This document shows, piece by piece, positions 45,406 through 53,732 of a stretch of DNA of 64,000 nucleotides. The translations under genes and the position numbers were made by a program. The number at the start of each line of letters is the position of its first letter. Position 1 is the first letter of the stretch. Below the pieces are notes generated by a model. The model worked only from the letters and a program-made list of their open reading frames with translations, did no database searches and was not told the DNA's origin. Source of the stretch: Rufibacter hautae (GTDB lineage: Bacteria > Bacteroidota > Bacteroidia > Cytophagales > Hymenobacteraceae). The stretch spans positions 124,001 to 188,000 of the forward strand of contig NZ_VKKY01000002.1 in the NCBI RefSeq assembly GCF_008271695.1, read 5' to 3'.

Positions 45406-46824
45406 ATGAAAGTAAACTTACTGAGAGGCAGCATGTTATTGGCTGCAGCTACTTTGATCTACGGGTGTAGCCCCGAGGCAGAGGAGACGATCCAGCCAGA
45501 TGCGTTTGGGAATGCAAACCAAAATCCTATGTCAGAATCCTGCGAAACCATCTCCTTTGACAAGGTAATCAGAGGAAAAGACGGCTTTGTGACCGCCGTA
45601 ATGAGTGACCAGGCTTCTACCCCAATTCTAGTAACGGCCAACCGGAGAACCGCTCCCTACACGTTTGCGGCAACCAACTCGGCCAACATCTTCAACTCGG
45701 GCCAGACCGGGCCTCTGGGCAATGAGGTGGACGACATCCTTACCCCGCACAAAGACTTCGGTGGCTGGGGAGACGGAGACGGCGGTAAAAAAGGAAAAAC
45801 CTACGCCAACAACACGGCCCTGGGCAATGTTCTGATCATTAACCGCACCGATAGCCCAACCCCGTCCCATGATAGCAACAATGGGGGTAAACTGTACTTT
45901 GACTTCTCTGGCTACGGAACCGTAACCATGAACTCCATCACCGTTCTGGATGTGGACTCTTATGAGGCCGGCGGAAAAGTAGAACTGCGTGACATCATGG
46001 GCAAAGTGCTTAAAACCGTGAACCTTGTCGTGAGTGGCAACAACGGGAAGCAGATCGTGAATCTGGGCGGTACCCCAGGTGTCGTGAAAATGGTGATTAC
46101 CTTGGGCCAAAGCGGAAAACTGTTCGGCTCTGGCGCCATTGATGACATCTCGTTCAACTGTACGCCTAAGCCAGCCTGCGAAACCGTGGCCTTCACCCGA
46201 TTCACCAGAGGGGCAGACGGCTTTGTGAATGCCGTAACCAGCGACCAGTCTTCTACGCCTATCATGGTTAGCGCCTTCAGAAGAACCGCTACCAACGTGT
46301 ACAGCAAGGTAAACGCCGCCAACATCTTCAACTCATCGCAGCCAACTTCTATTGGCAACCAGGTGACAGATATCCTTACTCCGCACCAGAACTTCGGTGG
46401 TGGTGGTGTAGGTGACGGCGGTGCTGCCGGTGCTTTCGTGAACAATGTGCCAATGGGTAACATGCTCATCGTGAACAGAACCACAGACCCAACCAAAGCC
46501 TTTGACAACAACCTGGGCGGTAAACTGGTGTTTGACTTCTCTAAATTCGGATCGGTGAGCCTAAGCTCAATGACCGTGCTGGACATTGATGACTATGAAG
46601 CCGGTACCAAAGTGGTATTGTATGATGCTGCCTCTAAAGTGATCAAAGAAATGGTGCTGCCAATCAGCGGTAACAACGGAAGGCAAACCGTAGACCTGGG
46701 CAAAACCATGGGTGTGGTGAAAATGGAAGTGATCCTAGGACCAAAAGGCATCTCGCCAAACGGAACCTTCAGCGGATCTGGCGCCATTGACAACATCATG
46801 TTCAACTGCCCGCCAACCATGTAA
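45406..46824 (+). CDS. Duplicated-domain lipoprotein, paralogue of 43059 gene
   Basis: 472 residues. Lipoprotein signal with IYGC (C21) followed by SPEAEE (acidic, surface-export-like). Two copies of the same ~210-residue domain at ~46-251 and ~258-472: CETISF / CETVAF starts, DILTPHKDFGGWGDG / DILTPHQNFGGGGVG, LDVDSYEAGGKVEL / LDIDDYEAGTKVVLY, and GAIDDISFNC / GAIDNIMFNC ends. It lacks the C-terminal GYWKNH domain of its neighbour, ending two residues after the second repeat (PPTM). The pair arose by tandem gene duplication. Function unknown. Confidence 0.85.
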   Translation: MKVNLLRGSMLLAAATLIYGCSPEAEETIQPDAFGNANQNPMSESCETISFDKVIRGKDGFVTAVMSDQASTPILVTANRRTAPYTFAATNSANIFNSGQTGPLGNEVDDILTPHKDFGGWGDGDGGKKGKTYANNTALGNVLIINRTDSPTPSHDSNNGGKLYFDFSGYGTVTMNSITVLDVDSYEAGGKVELRDIMGKVLKTVNLVVSGNNGKQIVNLGGTPGVVKMVITLGQSGKLFGSGAIDDISFNCTPKPACETVAFTRFTRGADGFVNAVTSDQSSTPIMVSAFRRTATNVYSKVNAANIFNSSQPTSIGNQVTDILTPHQNFGGGGVGDGGAAGAFVNNVPMGNMLIVNRTTDPTKAFDNNLGGKLVFDFSKFGSVSLSSMTVLDIDDYEAGTKVVLYDAASKVIKEMVLPISGNNGRQTVDLGKTMGVVKMEVILGPKGISPNGTFSGSGAIDNIMFNCPPTM

Positions 46825-46935
46825 AAACCGCTCCTGGTCTTAAAACTTGAGGGAAAAAGCCAGGCAGGCCGTTGAGAAACGCCCTAGTTCCTGCGCTTAT
46901 CCTCCAGCCTGATCAGGAATCCATAATCACCTACC

Positions 46936-46973
46936 AAAACGCCGATGTTAGAGCCTTCTAACATCGGCGTTTT
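46936..46973 (+). terminator. 17-bp perfect hairpin terminator
   Basis: AAAACGCCGATGTTAGA (46936-46952) pairs with TCTAACATCGGCGTTTT (46957-46973), about 110 bp after the second lipoprotein stop. Confidence 0.75.
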
Positions 46974-47091
46974 CTTTTGCTTCATGGCTGAACTCTGGAC
47001 TGAATTTTCCGGAGTAATTCTGTTTAGAGCTTGATTTTATAAAACGGCCATTTAACGTTATCCTAGAAGCTTAGCTTAAAAACTTAACCCT

Positions 47092-47241
47092 GCCGCAAGT
47101 TTGAGTGCAGCGGTAACTTGTGGCTGCCTATGGTGCCAGTTTGTAACTGGCGTTGACCATCATCAGATATCCCGGTTCGCCAGTTGCAAACTGGCCCTCA
47201 TTTCTACTCCAAGTTACCGCTGCGCTCAAACTTGAAGTATG
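47092..47241. repeat. 150-bp four-hairpin REP-like element, copy A
   Basis: Composed of CAAGTTTGAGTGCAGCGGTAACTTG-type, GCCAGTTTGTAACTGGC, GCCAGTTGCAAACTGGC and CAAGTTACCGCTGCGCTCAAACTTG-type hairpins in symmetrical order (the outer two and inner two are mirror images). Nearly identical, in inverted orientation, to 50296-50447. Located just downstream of the DUF1624 gene. Confidence 0.8.
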
Positions 47242-47305
47242 GGAATTACAGTTATTAACCCGTTTTTGGAAAACAGCCTTTAAACTGAATTCAACAAAAT
47301 CCGGA

Positions 47306-48517
47306 TTACAGATAACTGAGCCAGCGGTTCTCGGGATGGGCGGCTTTGTAGCGGCCGTACCAGCGGCACAAAGGGTAAAGCGCCAGCACCAAGCAAATCC
47401 AGAAAAGGTAAATGTAGGGCAACTCCAGGCCAACCCCTGTCTTGGGTCGGCCAAATTCCAGGGAGCCGAAGGGCAGATCGTCCCAGGAGACCCCTTGAGC
47501 GAGCACCATGACCAGCATGGCCGTATGGATGGTATACCAATGGACAAGGTAAAAGAACATGGGCACGCGGCCGTATATGGAGAAGAACCGGGAAAAGCCG
47601 TTATGGACCTTGTTCAGGAAACCGAGAAGCAAAAACATCAGGCCCAGGAACAAGGCGGTGAACAACAGCGAGGGCGCGTATTTGGTTACATTGATGAAAG
47701 ACAGGAAGGTGAGAAGCGGCGACTTCTGCGCAGCCCAGGGACTAGGGTCTCCGTAAGCCTGGGTAAACCGCAGCACCGCAAACAAGCCCAGAGCCAAGGC
47801 ACCCGCAAGGAACAGTATTTTGCGGCGAGGCACCTCCGCGCGCTTGAACACCTCGCCAAACCCGAAACCCAGCAACAGAATGCCCAGCCACGGAATCACA
47901 GGGTAAGCCACCAACAGTGAAAAATGTTCGCCCGCCTGGAAAAAGCCCGGCCTGAAAAGGATAGAGTACGCGAACTTGCCTACCATGGACTGAGCCGGAC
48001 CCACAGGCGGCAACAGGTTATGCAGCAGAATAATGGCCAACCCAATGCCCCCAAGCACCCTAGAAGGCAGCCGCAGGGACAAACCCAATACCACAAACCC
48101 AAACCCAATGGCAAAAATCACCTGGAACATGATGGTCCGGAAGAAAATATCAAACCAGATCCCGAAACCGATGACCGTCACCTCCAAAACCATGAGCCAA
48201 AACCCGCGGGAAAGCAGGAACCGCTGCGCCCGCGCATAGTTCCTATCTTTCTGCAGCGACAGGTACGCTGAGGTACCCGCCAGGAACACGAAGGTGGGGG
48301 CGCAAAAATGCGTGACCCAGCGCGTAAGAAAGAGAGCCGGCGTGGTGGTGCTCAAGTCCAGCGGATCCTGTACCAGAGCGGTGGTGTGCAGCAGATCGCG
48401 CACGTGGTCCAGCGCCATGATCACTATGGCCAAACCCCGTACCACGTCAATGGAAGACACCCTGGCTTTCTGTTCTAAAAGGGGCGGGGAAGCAGTGGTA
48501 GTAGCGGTTTGTAGCAT
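47306..48517 (-). CDS. DUF1624 membrane protein, acyltransferase-like
   Basis: 403 residues with about ten membrane helices. The N-terminus SSIDVVRGLAIVIMALDHVRD is the hallmark of the DUF1624 / heparan-alpha-glucosaminide N-acetyltransferase-like family (COG3503), including the conserved D-x-x-R-G and D-H-x-R-D. Members move acyl groups across or onto membrane-associated substrates; the substrate here is unknown. A second, damaged copy lies at 58569-59773. Ends 65 bp before REP element A. Monocistronic. Confidence 0.85.
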   Translation of the reverse strand: MLQTATTTASPPLLEQKARVSSIDVVRGLAIVIMALDHVRDLLHTTALVQDPLDLSTTTPALFLTRWVTHFCAPTFVFLAGTSAYLSLQKDRNYARAQRFLLSRGFWLMVLEVTVIGFGIWFDIFFRTIMFQVIFAIGFGFVVLGLSLRLPSRVLGGIGLAIILLHNLLPPVGPAQSMVGKFAYSILFRPGFFQAGEHFSLLVAYPVIPWLGILLLGFGFGEVFKRAEVPRRKILFLAGALALGLFAVLRFTQAYGDPSPWAAQKSPLLTFLSFINVTKYAPSLLFTALFLGLMFLLLGFLNKVHNGFSRFFSIYGRVPMFFYLVHWYTIHTAMLVMVLAQGVSWDDLPFGSLEFGRPKTGVGLELPYIYLFWICLVLALYPLCRWYGRYKAAHPENRWLSYL

Positions 48518-48847
48518 AGCGTTTGGGTGAGGTAGAACAACCCGGACCGTTCCAGGGTAGAACTAAAGTACTTAACTTCTGGCAGATAAACCAGTAGCCC
48601 CAAGATGTGCTTTCCGGGCCCGTTATTCTCTTTGCTTACTAGAACTTCCCACTGATTTTTCCATAATATAATATCCGACTTAGGAGAAAATTGAATGGTT
48701 ACGAGAGCCGATTTTAGGGGCTTAAACTCAGCCCATTCACCTCATCACGCCGGCAAGAACGGGACAATGCCAACGATAATCCTGCCGCCGTATGGAAAGA
48801 CACCGGAATATCTTTATCCTTGTACTCTGTAGCTTTATTAAACTTCT
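48518..48847. other. Divergent intergenic region, no gene seen
   Basis: 330 bp between the divergent DUF1624 and esterase genes. An eroded palindrome half (AGAGCCGATTTTAGGGGCTTAAAC) lies near 48707-48730. TATCCTTG at 48820-48827 is one base off a -7 box and about 20 bp before the esterase ATG. Confidence 0.35.
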
Positions 48848-49951
48848 ATGAGAAACAGATACGCTTACCTTATCGCCGTGCTTTGTGCCTTGCAGATAGG
48901 CTGTACGGCTGTGCCGGGTACTTCGGGAAACCAGGTTCAGGAACTGCCGGCTACCGCTTTGCAACCAGTGGGCCGCTACCAAATGACCAATGACCAGGGC
49001 CTGGAACTGATTAGTTCGGCGGTACACTTCGGGTTCAGTTTTGAGGGTACCCAGGCCCAAGTGGTGACTTCACTTCCCAACCCCAGAGGACACAGTTACC
49101 TGCAGTACGAACTAGACGGCGTGTACCAAAAAAGAATCCGGGTCTCAGGTCCGCAGGATACGCTGGTCATTACCGCGCCTTCGCCCGGCAAGCACACCGT
49201 CTGGATCTACAAAACCACCGAGGCGCATTCCGGTCCGGTAATGATCCGGAAAGTGACCGGGCCTAAACTTGCCGCTTTAAAGCCTGCCTCACAACCTCTG
49301 ATTGAGTTTATCGGGAACAGCATCACGTGTGGCGCGGCCGCCGATCCGTCTGAGGTACCCTGCGGCACCGGCGAGTACCACGACCAGCACAATTCCTATA
49401 TGGCCTATGGCCCCCGGTTGGCCCGCGCCGTGAACGCCGATTTCATCCTGAGCAGCGTGAGTGGCTACGGCGCGTACCGCAACTGGAACAACAACGGCCC
49501 CACCTTGCCCGAGGTCTACGAAAAGGTTGATTTCCAAGACAAGAACCCCCAACGCTGGGATTTCAGCCGCTTCACCCCGCAGATTGTCTCCATTGCCTTG
49601 GGCACGAATGATTTCAGCGACGGCGAAGGCAAAACCCCGCGCCTGCCTTTTGACAGCACCACCTTTGTGAACCGATACATAGGCTTCGTGAAAAACGTAA
49701 AAGCCAAATACCCGAAGGCCCAAATCGCGTTGTTGAGCAGCCCCATGATGAATGGTAACAGAAAGCAAACATTGGAAAACTGCCTCTCGGCGATCAAAAA
49801 AGAGATTGATGCCGCGTACCCCGCTGCCAAACCTGTCGCCCTGCACTTCTTCAAACCCATGCGCGCCACCGGCTGCACTGGCCACCCCAGCGTAGAGGAA
49901 CACGGCATAATGGCCGCAGAACTAGAGCCTTTCTTCAAGAAACTGCTTTGA
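48848..49951 (+). CDS. SGNH/GDSL hydrolase, CE2-like esterase lipoprotein
   Basis: 367 residues. Lipoprotein signal with QIGC (C19). An N-terminal jelly-roll-like domain (~45-145) precedes a C-terminal SGNH domain with block I FIGNSITCG (nucleophile Ser), the block II Gly in SSVSGYGAYRNW, block III GTNDFSDG and block V HPSVEEH. This two-domain order matches carbohydrate esterase family 2, which deacetylates plant or surface polysaccharides. Envelope-anchored. Single gene followed by a strong hairpin. Confidence 0.9.
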   Translation: MRNRYAYLIAVLCALQIGCTAVPGTSGNQVQELPATALQPVGRYQMTNDQGLELISSAVHFGFSFEGTQAQVVTSLPNPRGHSYLQYELDGVYQKRIRVSGPQDTLVITAPSPGKHTVWIYKTTEAHSGPVMIRKVTGPKLAALKPASQPLIEFIGNSITCGAAADPSEVPCGTGEYHDQHNSYMAYGPRLARAVNADFILSSVSGYGAYRNWNNNGPTLPEVYEKVDFQDKNPQRWDFSRFTPQIVSIALGTNDFSDGEGKTPRLPFDSTTFVNRYIGFVKNVKAKYPKAQIALLSSPMMNGNRKQTLENCLSAIKKEIDAAYPAAKPVALHFFKPMRATGCTGHPSVEEHGIMAAELEPFFKKLL

Positions 49952-49988
49952 TTTGAGTTTGTCTAAAGCTAGAGTTAGCCTTTAGAAA

Positions 49989-50040
49989 GACCTCCCGTTT
50001 AGGACCTGTTTTTAAGAAAACCTATCCTAAACGGGAAGTC
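49989..50040 (+). terminator. Hairpin terminator containing dispersed core
   Basis: GACCTCCCGTTTAGGA (49989-50004) pairs with TCCTAAACGGGAAGTC (50025-50040) with one mismatch. The interior CCTGTTTTTAAGAAAACC belongs to the dispersed palindrome family. Confidence 0.75.
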
Positions 50041-50060
50041 TTTTTTCCTCGGCTTTTATC

Positions 50061-50089
50061 GCTGGCGCGAGCGTCCCGCTCTTGTCAGC
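50061..50089. repeat. REP-like hairpin GCTGGCGCGAGCG/CGCTCTTGTCAGC
   Basis: 29-bp imperfect palindrome around TCC. A related hairpin occurs 172 bp downstream at 50233. Confidence 0.6.
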
Positions 50090-50232
50090 ACACATTCCCG
50101 GTATCTTTCATTCAAACACTCCTGTTATCTTGGAAAGATCTTGTAGGCGAACTAGAAAAGCCTTAGTGAAACGCTATTACTGTTTGCTCACAAGATCCAT
50201 TCAGGATGACAATAAAACTATCTGGAATGCGT

Positions 50233-50261
50233 GCTGACACGAGCTGCAAGCTCGCGTCAGC
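50233..50261. repeat. REP-like hairpin GCTGACACGAGCT/AGCTCGCGTCAGC
   Basis: 29-bp imperfect palindrome around GCA. Same family as 50061-50089 (shared GCTGnCnCGAGC arm). Confidence 0.6.
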
Positions 50262-50295
50262 GGATAAATTTTAAAGCTTATTTTTACTAAAAGGC

Positions 50296-50447
50296 CATAC
50301 TTCAAGTTTGAGCGCAGCGGTAACTTGGAGTAGAAATGACCGCCAGTTTGCAACTGGCGAACCAAAACATCTGATAATATGAAAGGCCAGTTACAAACTG
50401 GCATCATAGGCAGCCACAAGTTACCGCTGCGCTCAAACTTGCGGTAG
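50296..50447. repeat. 150-bp four-hairpin REP-like element, copy B
   Basis: Inverted near-identical copy of 47092-47241, with the same four hairpins: outer CAAGTTTGAGCGCAGCGGTA-type pair and inner CGCCAGTTTGCAACTGGCG and GCCAGTTACAAACTGGC. Together A and B frame the DUF1624 and CE2-like esterase genes. Confidence 0.8.
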
Positions 50448-50482
50448 GGATATGTATTACGCTTATGCCTTTAATAAGAAAA

Positions 50483-50526
50483 ATCCGTTTAGAGCCTGAT
50501 TTTGTCAAAACAGGCTCTAAACGGAT
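50483..50526 (-). terminator. Hairpin with canonical dispersed core
   Basis: ATCCGTTTAGAGCCTG (50483-50498) pairs perfectly with CAGGCTCTAAACGGAT (50511-50526), with ATTTT/AAAA inside. It is the best-preserved copy of the family and lies about 57 bp past the zinc peptidase stop, likely ending that operon. Confidence 0.75.
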
Positions 50527-50583
50527 GATTGCTTTTAGGCCTGAAAAGCCAGAGAGGGCAGACTCAAAACGTCACAGAAAAGG

Positions 50584-51660
50584 CTACTTCTTTTTGCGGT
50601 TTCGCTGGATCAGGCGGTGAATGTAGCTTAGTTTGGCGACCACGGGCTCTGAGAAGGTTTCTGGGAGCAGGTCTGGGAGGCCCAGGGAGCGGTTCACCTC
50701 GTTTACTTTCAGGCTTAGGTCTGCGTAGCGGGCGAGCATTTCCTCTAACTGGGTGTCTACCAAGTTGTCGCTGGGGAGTTCCAGCAGGTCGTGGTTGTCG
50801 GCGGTGTCCAGGACGGCCATCATGTCCAGGTAGGTTCCCCAGGTCTCAGCGAAGTCTTCCCAGGAGTGCATGGTGGCGTACGCGCTGATGTAGCTGGCCT
50901 GCCAGTTGGGCTTTGGTCCGTTTTTGTAATACTGGTCCATGGCCTCTGAGTAGCTGGGGTTTTCATGGTCGCCGAAAACTGCTTTATACGCTTCCTCGTC
51001 TTTGTTCTGCACCAGCAACTGCCAATAGTAGTGGCCCACCTCATGCCGGAAATGCCCGATGAGCGTGCGGTGCGTCTCCCCGAAAGAGACGCGCAGTTTT
51101 TCGCGCTCCACGGGGTCGGCCTCGCTCAGGTTAATGGTGATCTTGCCATCGGCGTGGCCAGTGAAGACTTTCTCGCCCTTCTCCAGCCCAATCCACCCCA
51201 GGATGGGAGAGGCCTCCACGTCTTCTTTGAAGTCAAAGGAGAGCGGCAGTTCAAAGTTCTCGGCTTTGGAGCCGTAGGGCAGGCCCAGTTCATCTAGGAG
51301 GTAAAGCAGGCGGCGTTTGGCCACCTCCAGGTCGTACCATTTCTGGGCGTTCCCCTCTATAGATAGATCCGGAATGGTCTCGGTGAGCTGGCAGTAGCTG
51401 CAGAGCTGGTTAAAACGGTGCGGCTGTCCCGCCGGGGTTTCCACCATGCGGTTGCACACGTTGTAGGTAGAGTAGTTGTAGCATTTCACTACATGGGCGC
51501 CGCATTCTTTGTTGGTACAAGTATAGCCGCCTTTGCCGTCCAGTTCCATGGCGTGCATGCCCTCGCACACCGGACACCAGCCTACCTCCCGGCTACAAGC
51601 CACACAGAAGGAGTTCTCAAAGAATAACTTATTGCCGCAACTGCAGTGAAATGTTCTCAT
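50584..51660 (-). CDS. Putative zinc-binding metallopeptidase (Peptidase_Mx type)
   Basis: 358 residues, cytoplasmic. The N-terminus is a zinc-ribbon-like region with Cys pairs (CSCGNKLFFENSFCVAC, CPVC, CTNKEC, CSYC). The C-terminal domain carries the gluzincin/metzincin-like motif HEVGHYYW (H206, E207, H210), preceded by GETHRTLIGHFR. It matches the family usually annotated as putative zinc-binding metallopeptidase. Last gene of the minus-strand operon ATP-grasp - alpha-E - transglutaminase - peptidase, 54 bp after the transglutaminase. Substrate unknown; presumably the peptide product of that operon. Confidence 0.87.
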   Translation of the reverse strand: MRTFHCSCGNKLFFENSFCVACSREVGWCPVCEGMHAMELDGKGGYTCTNKECGAHVVKCYNYSTYNVCNRMVETPAGQPHRFNQLCSYCQLTETIPDLSIEGNAQKWYDLEVAKRRLLYLLDELGLPYGSKAENFELPLSFDFKEDVEASPILGWIGLEKGEKVFTGHADGKITINLSEADPVEREKLRVSFGETHRTLIGHFRHEVGHYYWQLLVQNKDEEAYKAVFGDHENPSYSEAMDQYYKNGPKPNWQASYISAYATMHSWEDFAETWGTYLDMMAVLDTADNHDLLELPSDNLVDTQLEEMLARYADLSLKVNEVNRSLGLPDLLPETFSEPVVAKLSYIHRLIQRNRKKK

Positions 51661-51714
51661 GCTTACTGTTCTTTACTTAAAGCTTGTGACAGCTGCCTTC
51701 TAAGGCAATCATGC

Positions 51715-52614
51715 TTATTCCTGAAAGCTGGATTGCGTTTGACTTTGCCGGGCCGTGGAAGGCTCCTGCAGCGGATGAACGCTTACCCCATAACTGGTTT
51801 TCTGCTTTCCGTTGGTCTTGATGGTGCCTTTGATGGGGCTGCAATCGGCGTAGTCAGAACCGTGGGTGGCTTTGATGTAGTGTGCATCTGCCAGCAGGTG
51901 GTTGGTGGGGTCAAAACCCTGCCACCCAAACCCTGGAATATAAGCCTCGGCCCAGGCGTGCATCACGGCAGATCCCGTTAGGTGGAGGCCCTGGTTCAGG
52001 TAACCAGACACGTACCGGCAGGGGATTCTGTTCAGGCGCGCAATGCCCAGGAACAGGTGCGTGTAATCCTGGCAGACCCCGCGGCGCAGTTTAAGCACCT
52101 CGTTGGCGCTGGTGCACACGTGCGTAGGCTCCGAGTCAAATTCCAGCAGGTCATGGACAAAAGCATTCAGGTGCTGCAGGTAACCATACACCGTTTGCTG
52201 TGGTTGCTGCATCAAGAGTTGGGCTCGATACATCTCCGAGATGCGGGTGTAATGGTCAAAGCCCAGGAACTGGTGGTTCTGCAGGTAGAACAGATGGTTC
52301 TGCAGCTGCTCTTGCTCTTCTTCTACGGATAATATGCCTTCCACCGGAAACAAGGTCTGGTCTTTCTCCACCACGGCCCGCATCTCAAACTCAAAGGTGT
52401 TGAAAGGCTCCACCGTATGCAGACTTATGACTTCAAAGCCAAAAGAGTTGGGGTGCTGGAAGGTTTCTGCCCCCAGCGAGTTGTTGAGGGAAACGTTCCG
52501 CACAACCTGGCTCTCATTCTGGCAGGGCAGCACTTGGAAAGAAAAGAAGGCCTCCCTCACATTTTCCTCATACGTGTTGTGGGTACGGTACACCACCTCG
52601 TATTCTGTTTTCAT
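51715..52614 (-). CDS. Transglutaminase-like family protein
   Basis: 299 residues. N-terminal bacterial transglutaminase-like beta domain (~1-90) followed by the papain-like core with triad C181 (RRGVCQDYTHL), H219 (MHAWAEAY) and D235 (FDPTN). Probably an amide-cleaving or cross-linking protease-like enzyme rather than a true transglutaminase. No signal peptide. Starts 22 bp after the alpha-E gene, in the conserved operon with the ATP-grasp protein. Role in that system not established. Confidence 0.92.
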   Translation of the reverse strand: MKTEYEVVYRTHNTYEENVREAFFSFQVLPCQNESQVVRNVSLNNSLGAETFQHPNSFGFEVISLHTVEPFNTFEFEMRAVVEKDQTLFPVEGILSVEEEQEQLQNHLFYLQNHQFLGFDHYTRISEMYRAQLLMQQPQQTVYGYLQHLNAFVHDLLEFDSEPTHVCTSANEVLKLRRGVCQDYTHLFLGIARLNRIPCRYVSGYLNQGLHLTGSAVMHAWAEAYIPGFGWQGFDPTNHLLADAHYIKATHGSDYADCSPIKGTIKTNGKQKTSYGVSVHPLQEPSTARQSQTQSSFQE

Positions 52615-52636
52615 ATAGGCAAGGCCACACCTGGCA

Positions 52637-53590
52637 TCAATGGTATTTCAGATATTTAACGTCTAGTAAATTGGCAATCTCATAGATATTCTCCAGGGTT
52701 CTCTGCAGGAACTGCGATGCCCGGTCTTCTACTTCTTCTATGGTAAGGTACTGGAAACGGCAAGCCAGTTTTCCGGCTATAAACTCCAGTGATTCTCTTT
52801 TGCTTTCTTCCTGCTGAAAAGAGATGCCCTCAATACATTTCCTGATCCAATCCATGCTATACGCAACAGACTTGGGAAACTGGCTATCGAAAAGCAAAAA
52901 ATCCAGCACGTGCGACCGGGTGGGGCTGGTTCTGTGGCAGCGCATGAACATGTCAAAAGCCTCGGTGCTCTTGAGAGTAGTGCTCCACTGGTAGTTCTCC
53001 AGCGCGTTGCCTTGCTTCATGAACTCCAGCTTTTCAATGTCGTCCAGCTTGGTCTGCAGAATCCGAATGACCTGGATGGCGCGCTCCAGGTGCATGCCCA
53101 GAGAGATCAGCATCCAGACGTCGTTGTGGAGCAGGGTGTTCTCAATGTAGCCTTTGGTGATGTAGCTGTTCTCCTCAATTCTGCGGGAGAAGAACTCAAT
53201 TTCCTCCGAGGCCATCTCTGAAGTCAACAACTCATTGGCCTTGTGATAAAACCGATTGATGGCTTCCCACAGTTCAATGGAGATATTATCACGGGAGCCG
53301 CGGGCATTCTCCCGGATGCGGCCAATGTAGCTGAGAATGGAGAATTGGTTGGCTTCAGAGATGGAGATAAAGTCAATGACCTTGTCATCTTCCAGCTTGT
53401 CATGCACCCCAAAATACGCCTCCTTGCTGCCCGCCATGTTCAGGATAGATTCCAGAACTAAATCGCGGTGCGGCCCTAGCGGCGCATCAACGGAGGAGAC
53501 ATACTGCACCCGGGTGTAGCGGGCAATGTGCTCGGCCCGCTCAATGTAGCGCCCCATCCAAAACAAGCTGTTTCCAATTCTTGATAGCAT
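52637..53590 (-). CDS. Alpha-E domain protein
   Basis: 317 residues, all-helical, with the family's N-terminus MLSRIGNSLFWMGRYIERAEHIAR and later WEAINRFYH and FMRCHRTSPTR-type motifs. Alpha-E proteins are always found with circularly permuted ATP-grasp and transglutaminase genes; comparative genomics suggests they take part in making or binding a peptide-like tag, but this is not proven experimentally as far as I know. Lies 142 bp after the ATP-grasp gene, with a 25-bp inverted repeat in the gap. Confidence 0.93.
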   Translation of the reverse strand: MLSRIGNSLFWMGRYIERAEHIARYTRVQYVSSVDAPLGPHRDLVLESILNMAGSKEAYFGVHDKLEDDKVIDFISISEANQFSILSYIGRIRENARGSRDNISIELWEAINRFYHKANELLTSEMASEEIEFFSRRIEENSYITKGYIENTLLHNDVWMLISLGMHLERAIQVIRILQTKLDDIEKLEFMKQGNALENYQWSTTLKSTEAFDMFMRCHRTSPTRSHVLDFLLFDSQFPKSVAYSMDWIRKCIEGISFQQEESKRESLEFIAGKLACRFQYLTIEEVEDRASQFLQRTLENIYEIANLLDVKYLKYH

Positions 53591-53657
53591 GTACTATTTT
53601 TTAGTTCTGAGTCCTGAGTTCTGAGTCAGGAGTTTTGATTATAATATCTTGATGAGG

Positions 53658-53728
53658 TAGGGGCAATCCCTTGTGGTTGCCCGTTGCGTAACTCGCAGTA
53701 GAAGGGCAACCACAAGGGATTGCCCCTA
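53658..53728. repeat. 25-bp perfect inverted repeat, REP-like
   Basis: Arms 53658-53682 and 53704-53728 (AGGGGCAATCCCTTGTGGTT... and its complement) match perfectly around a 21-nt loop. It begins 4 bp from the ATP-grasp stop codon and lies inside the operon. GGGGCAATCCC-type hairpins of this look recur in Cytophagales genomes and resemble elements moved by REP-associated tyrosine transposases; that link is from general knowledge, as no such gene is here. Confidence 0.8.
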
Positions 53729-53732
53729 CAAA

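Noticed and set aside
47153-47920. 255-codon plus-strand ORF
   Set aside because: Covers REP element A and the antisense of the DUF1624 gene; Gln/Arg-rich artefact.
50296-50447. Interpretation as a tRNA or riboswitch
   Set aside because: Multiple hairpins are present, but no tRNA cloverleaf landmarks, and the near-identical inverted copy at 47092 indicates a repeat element.
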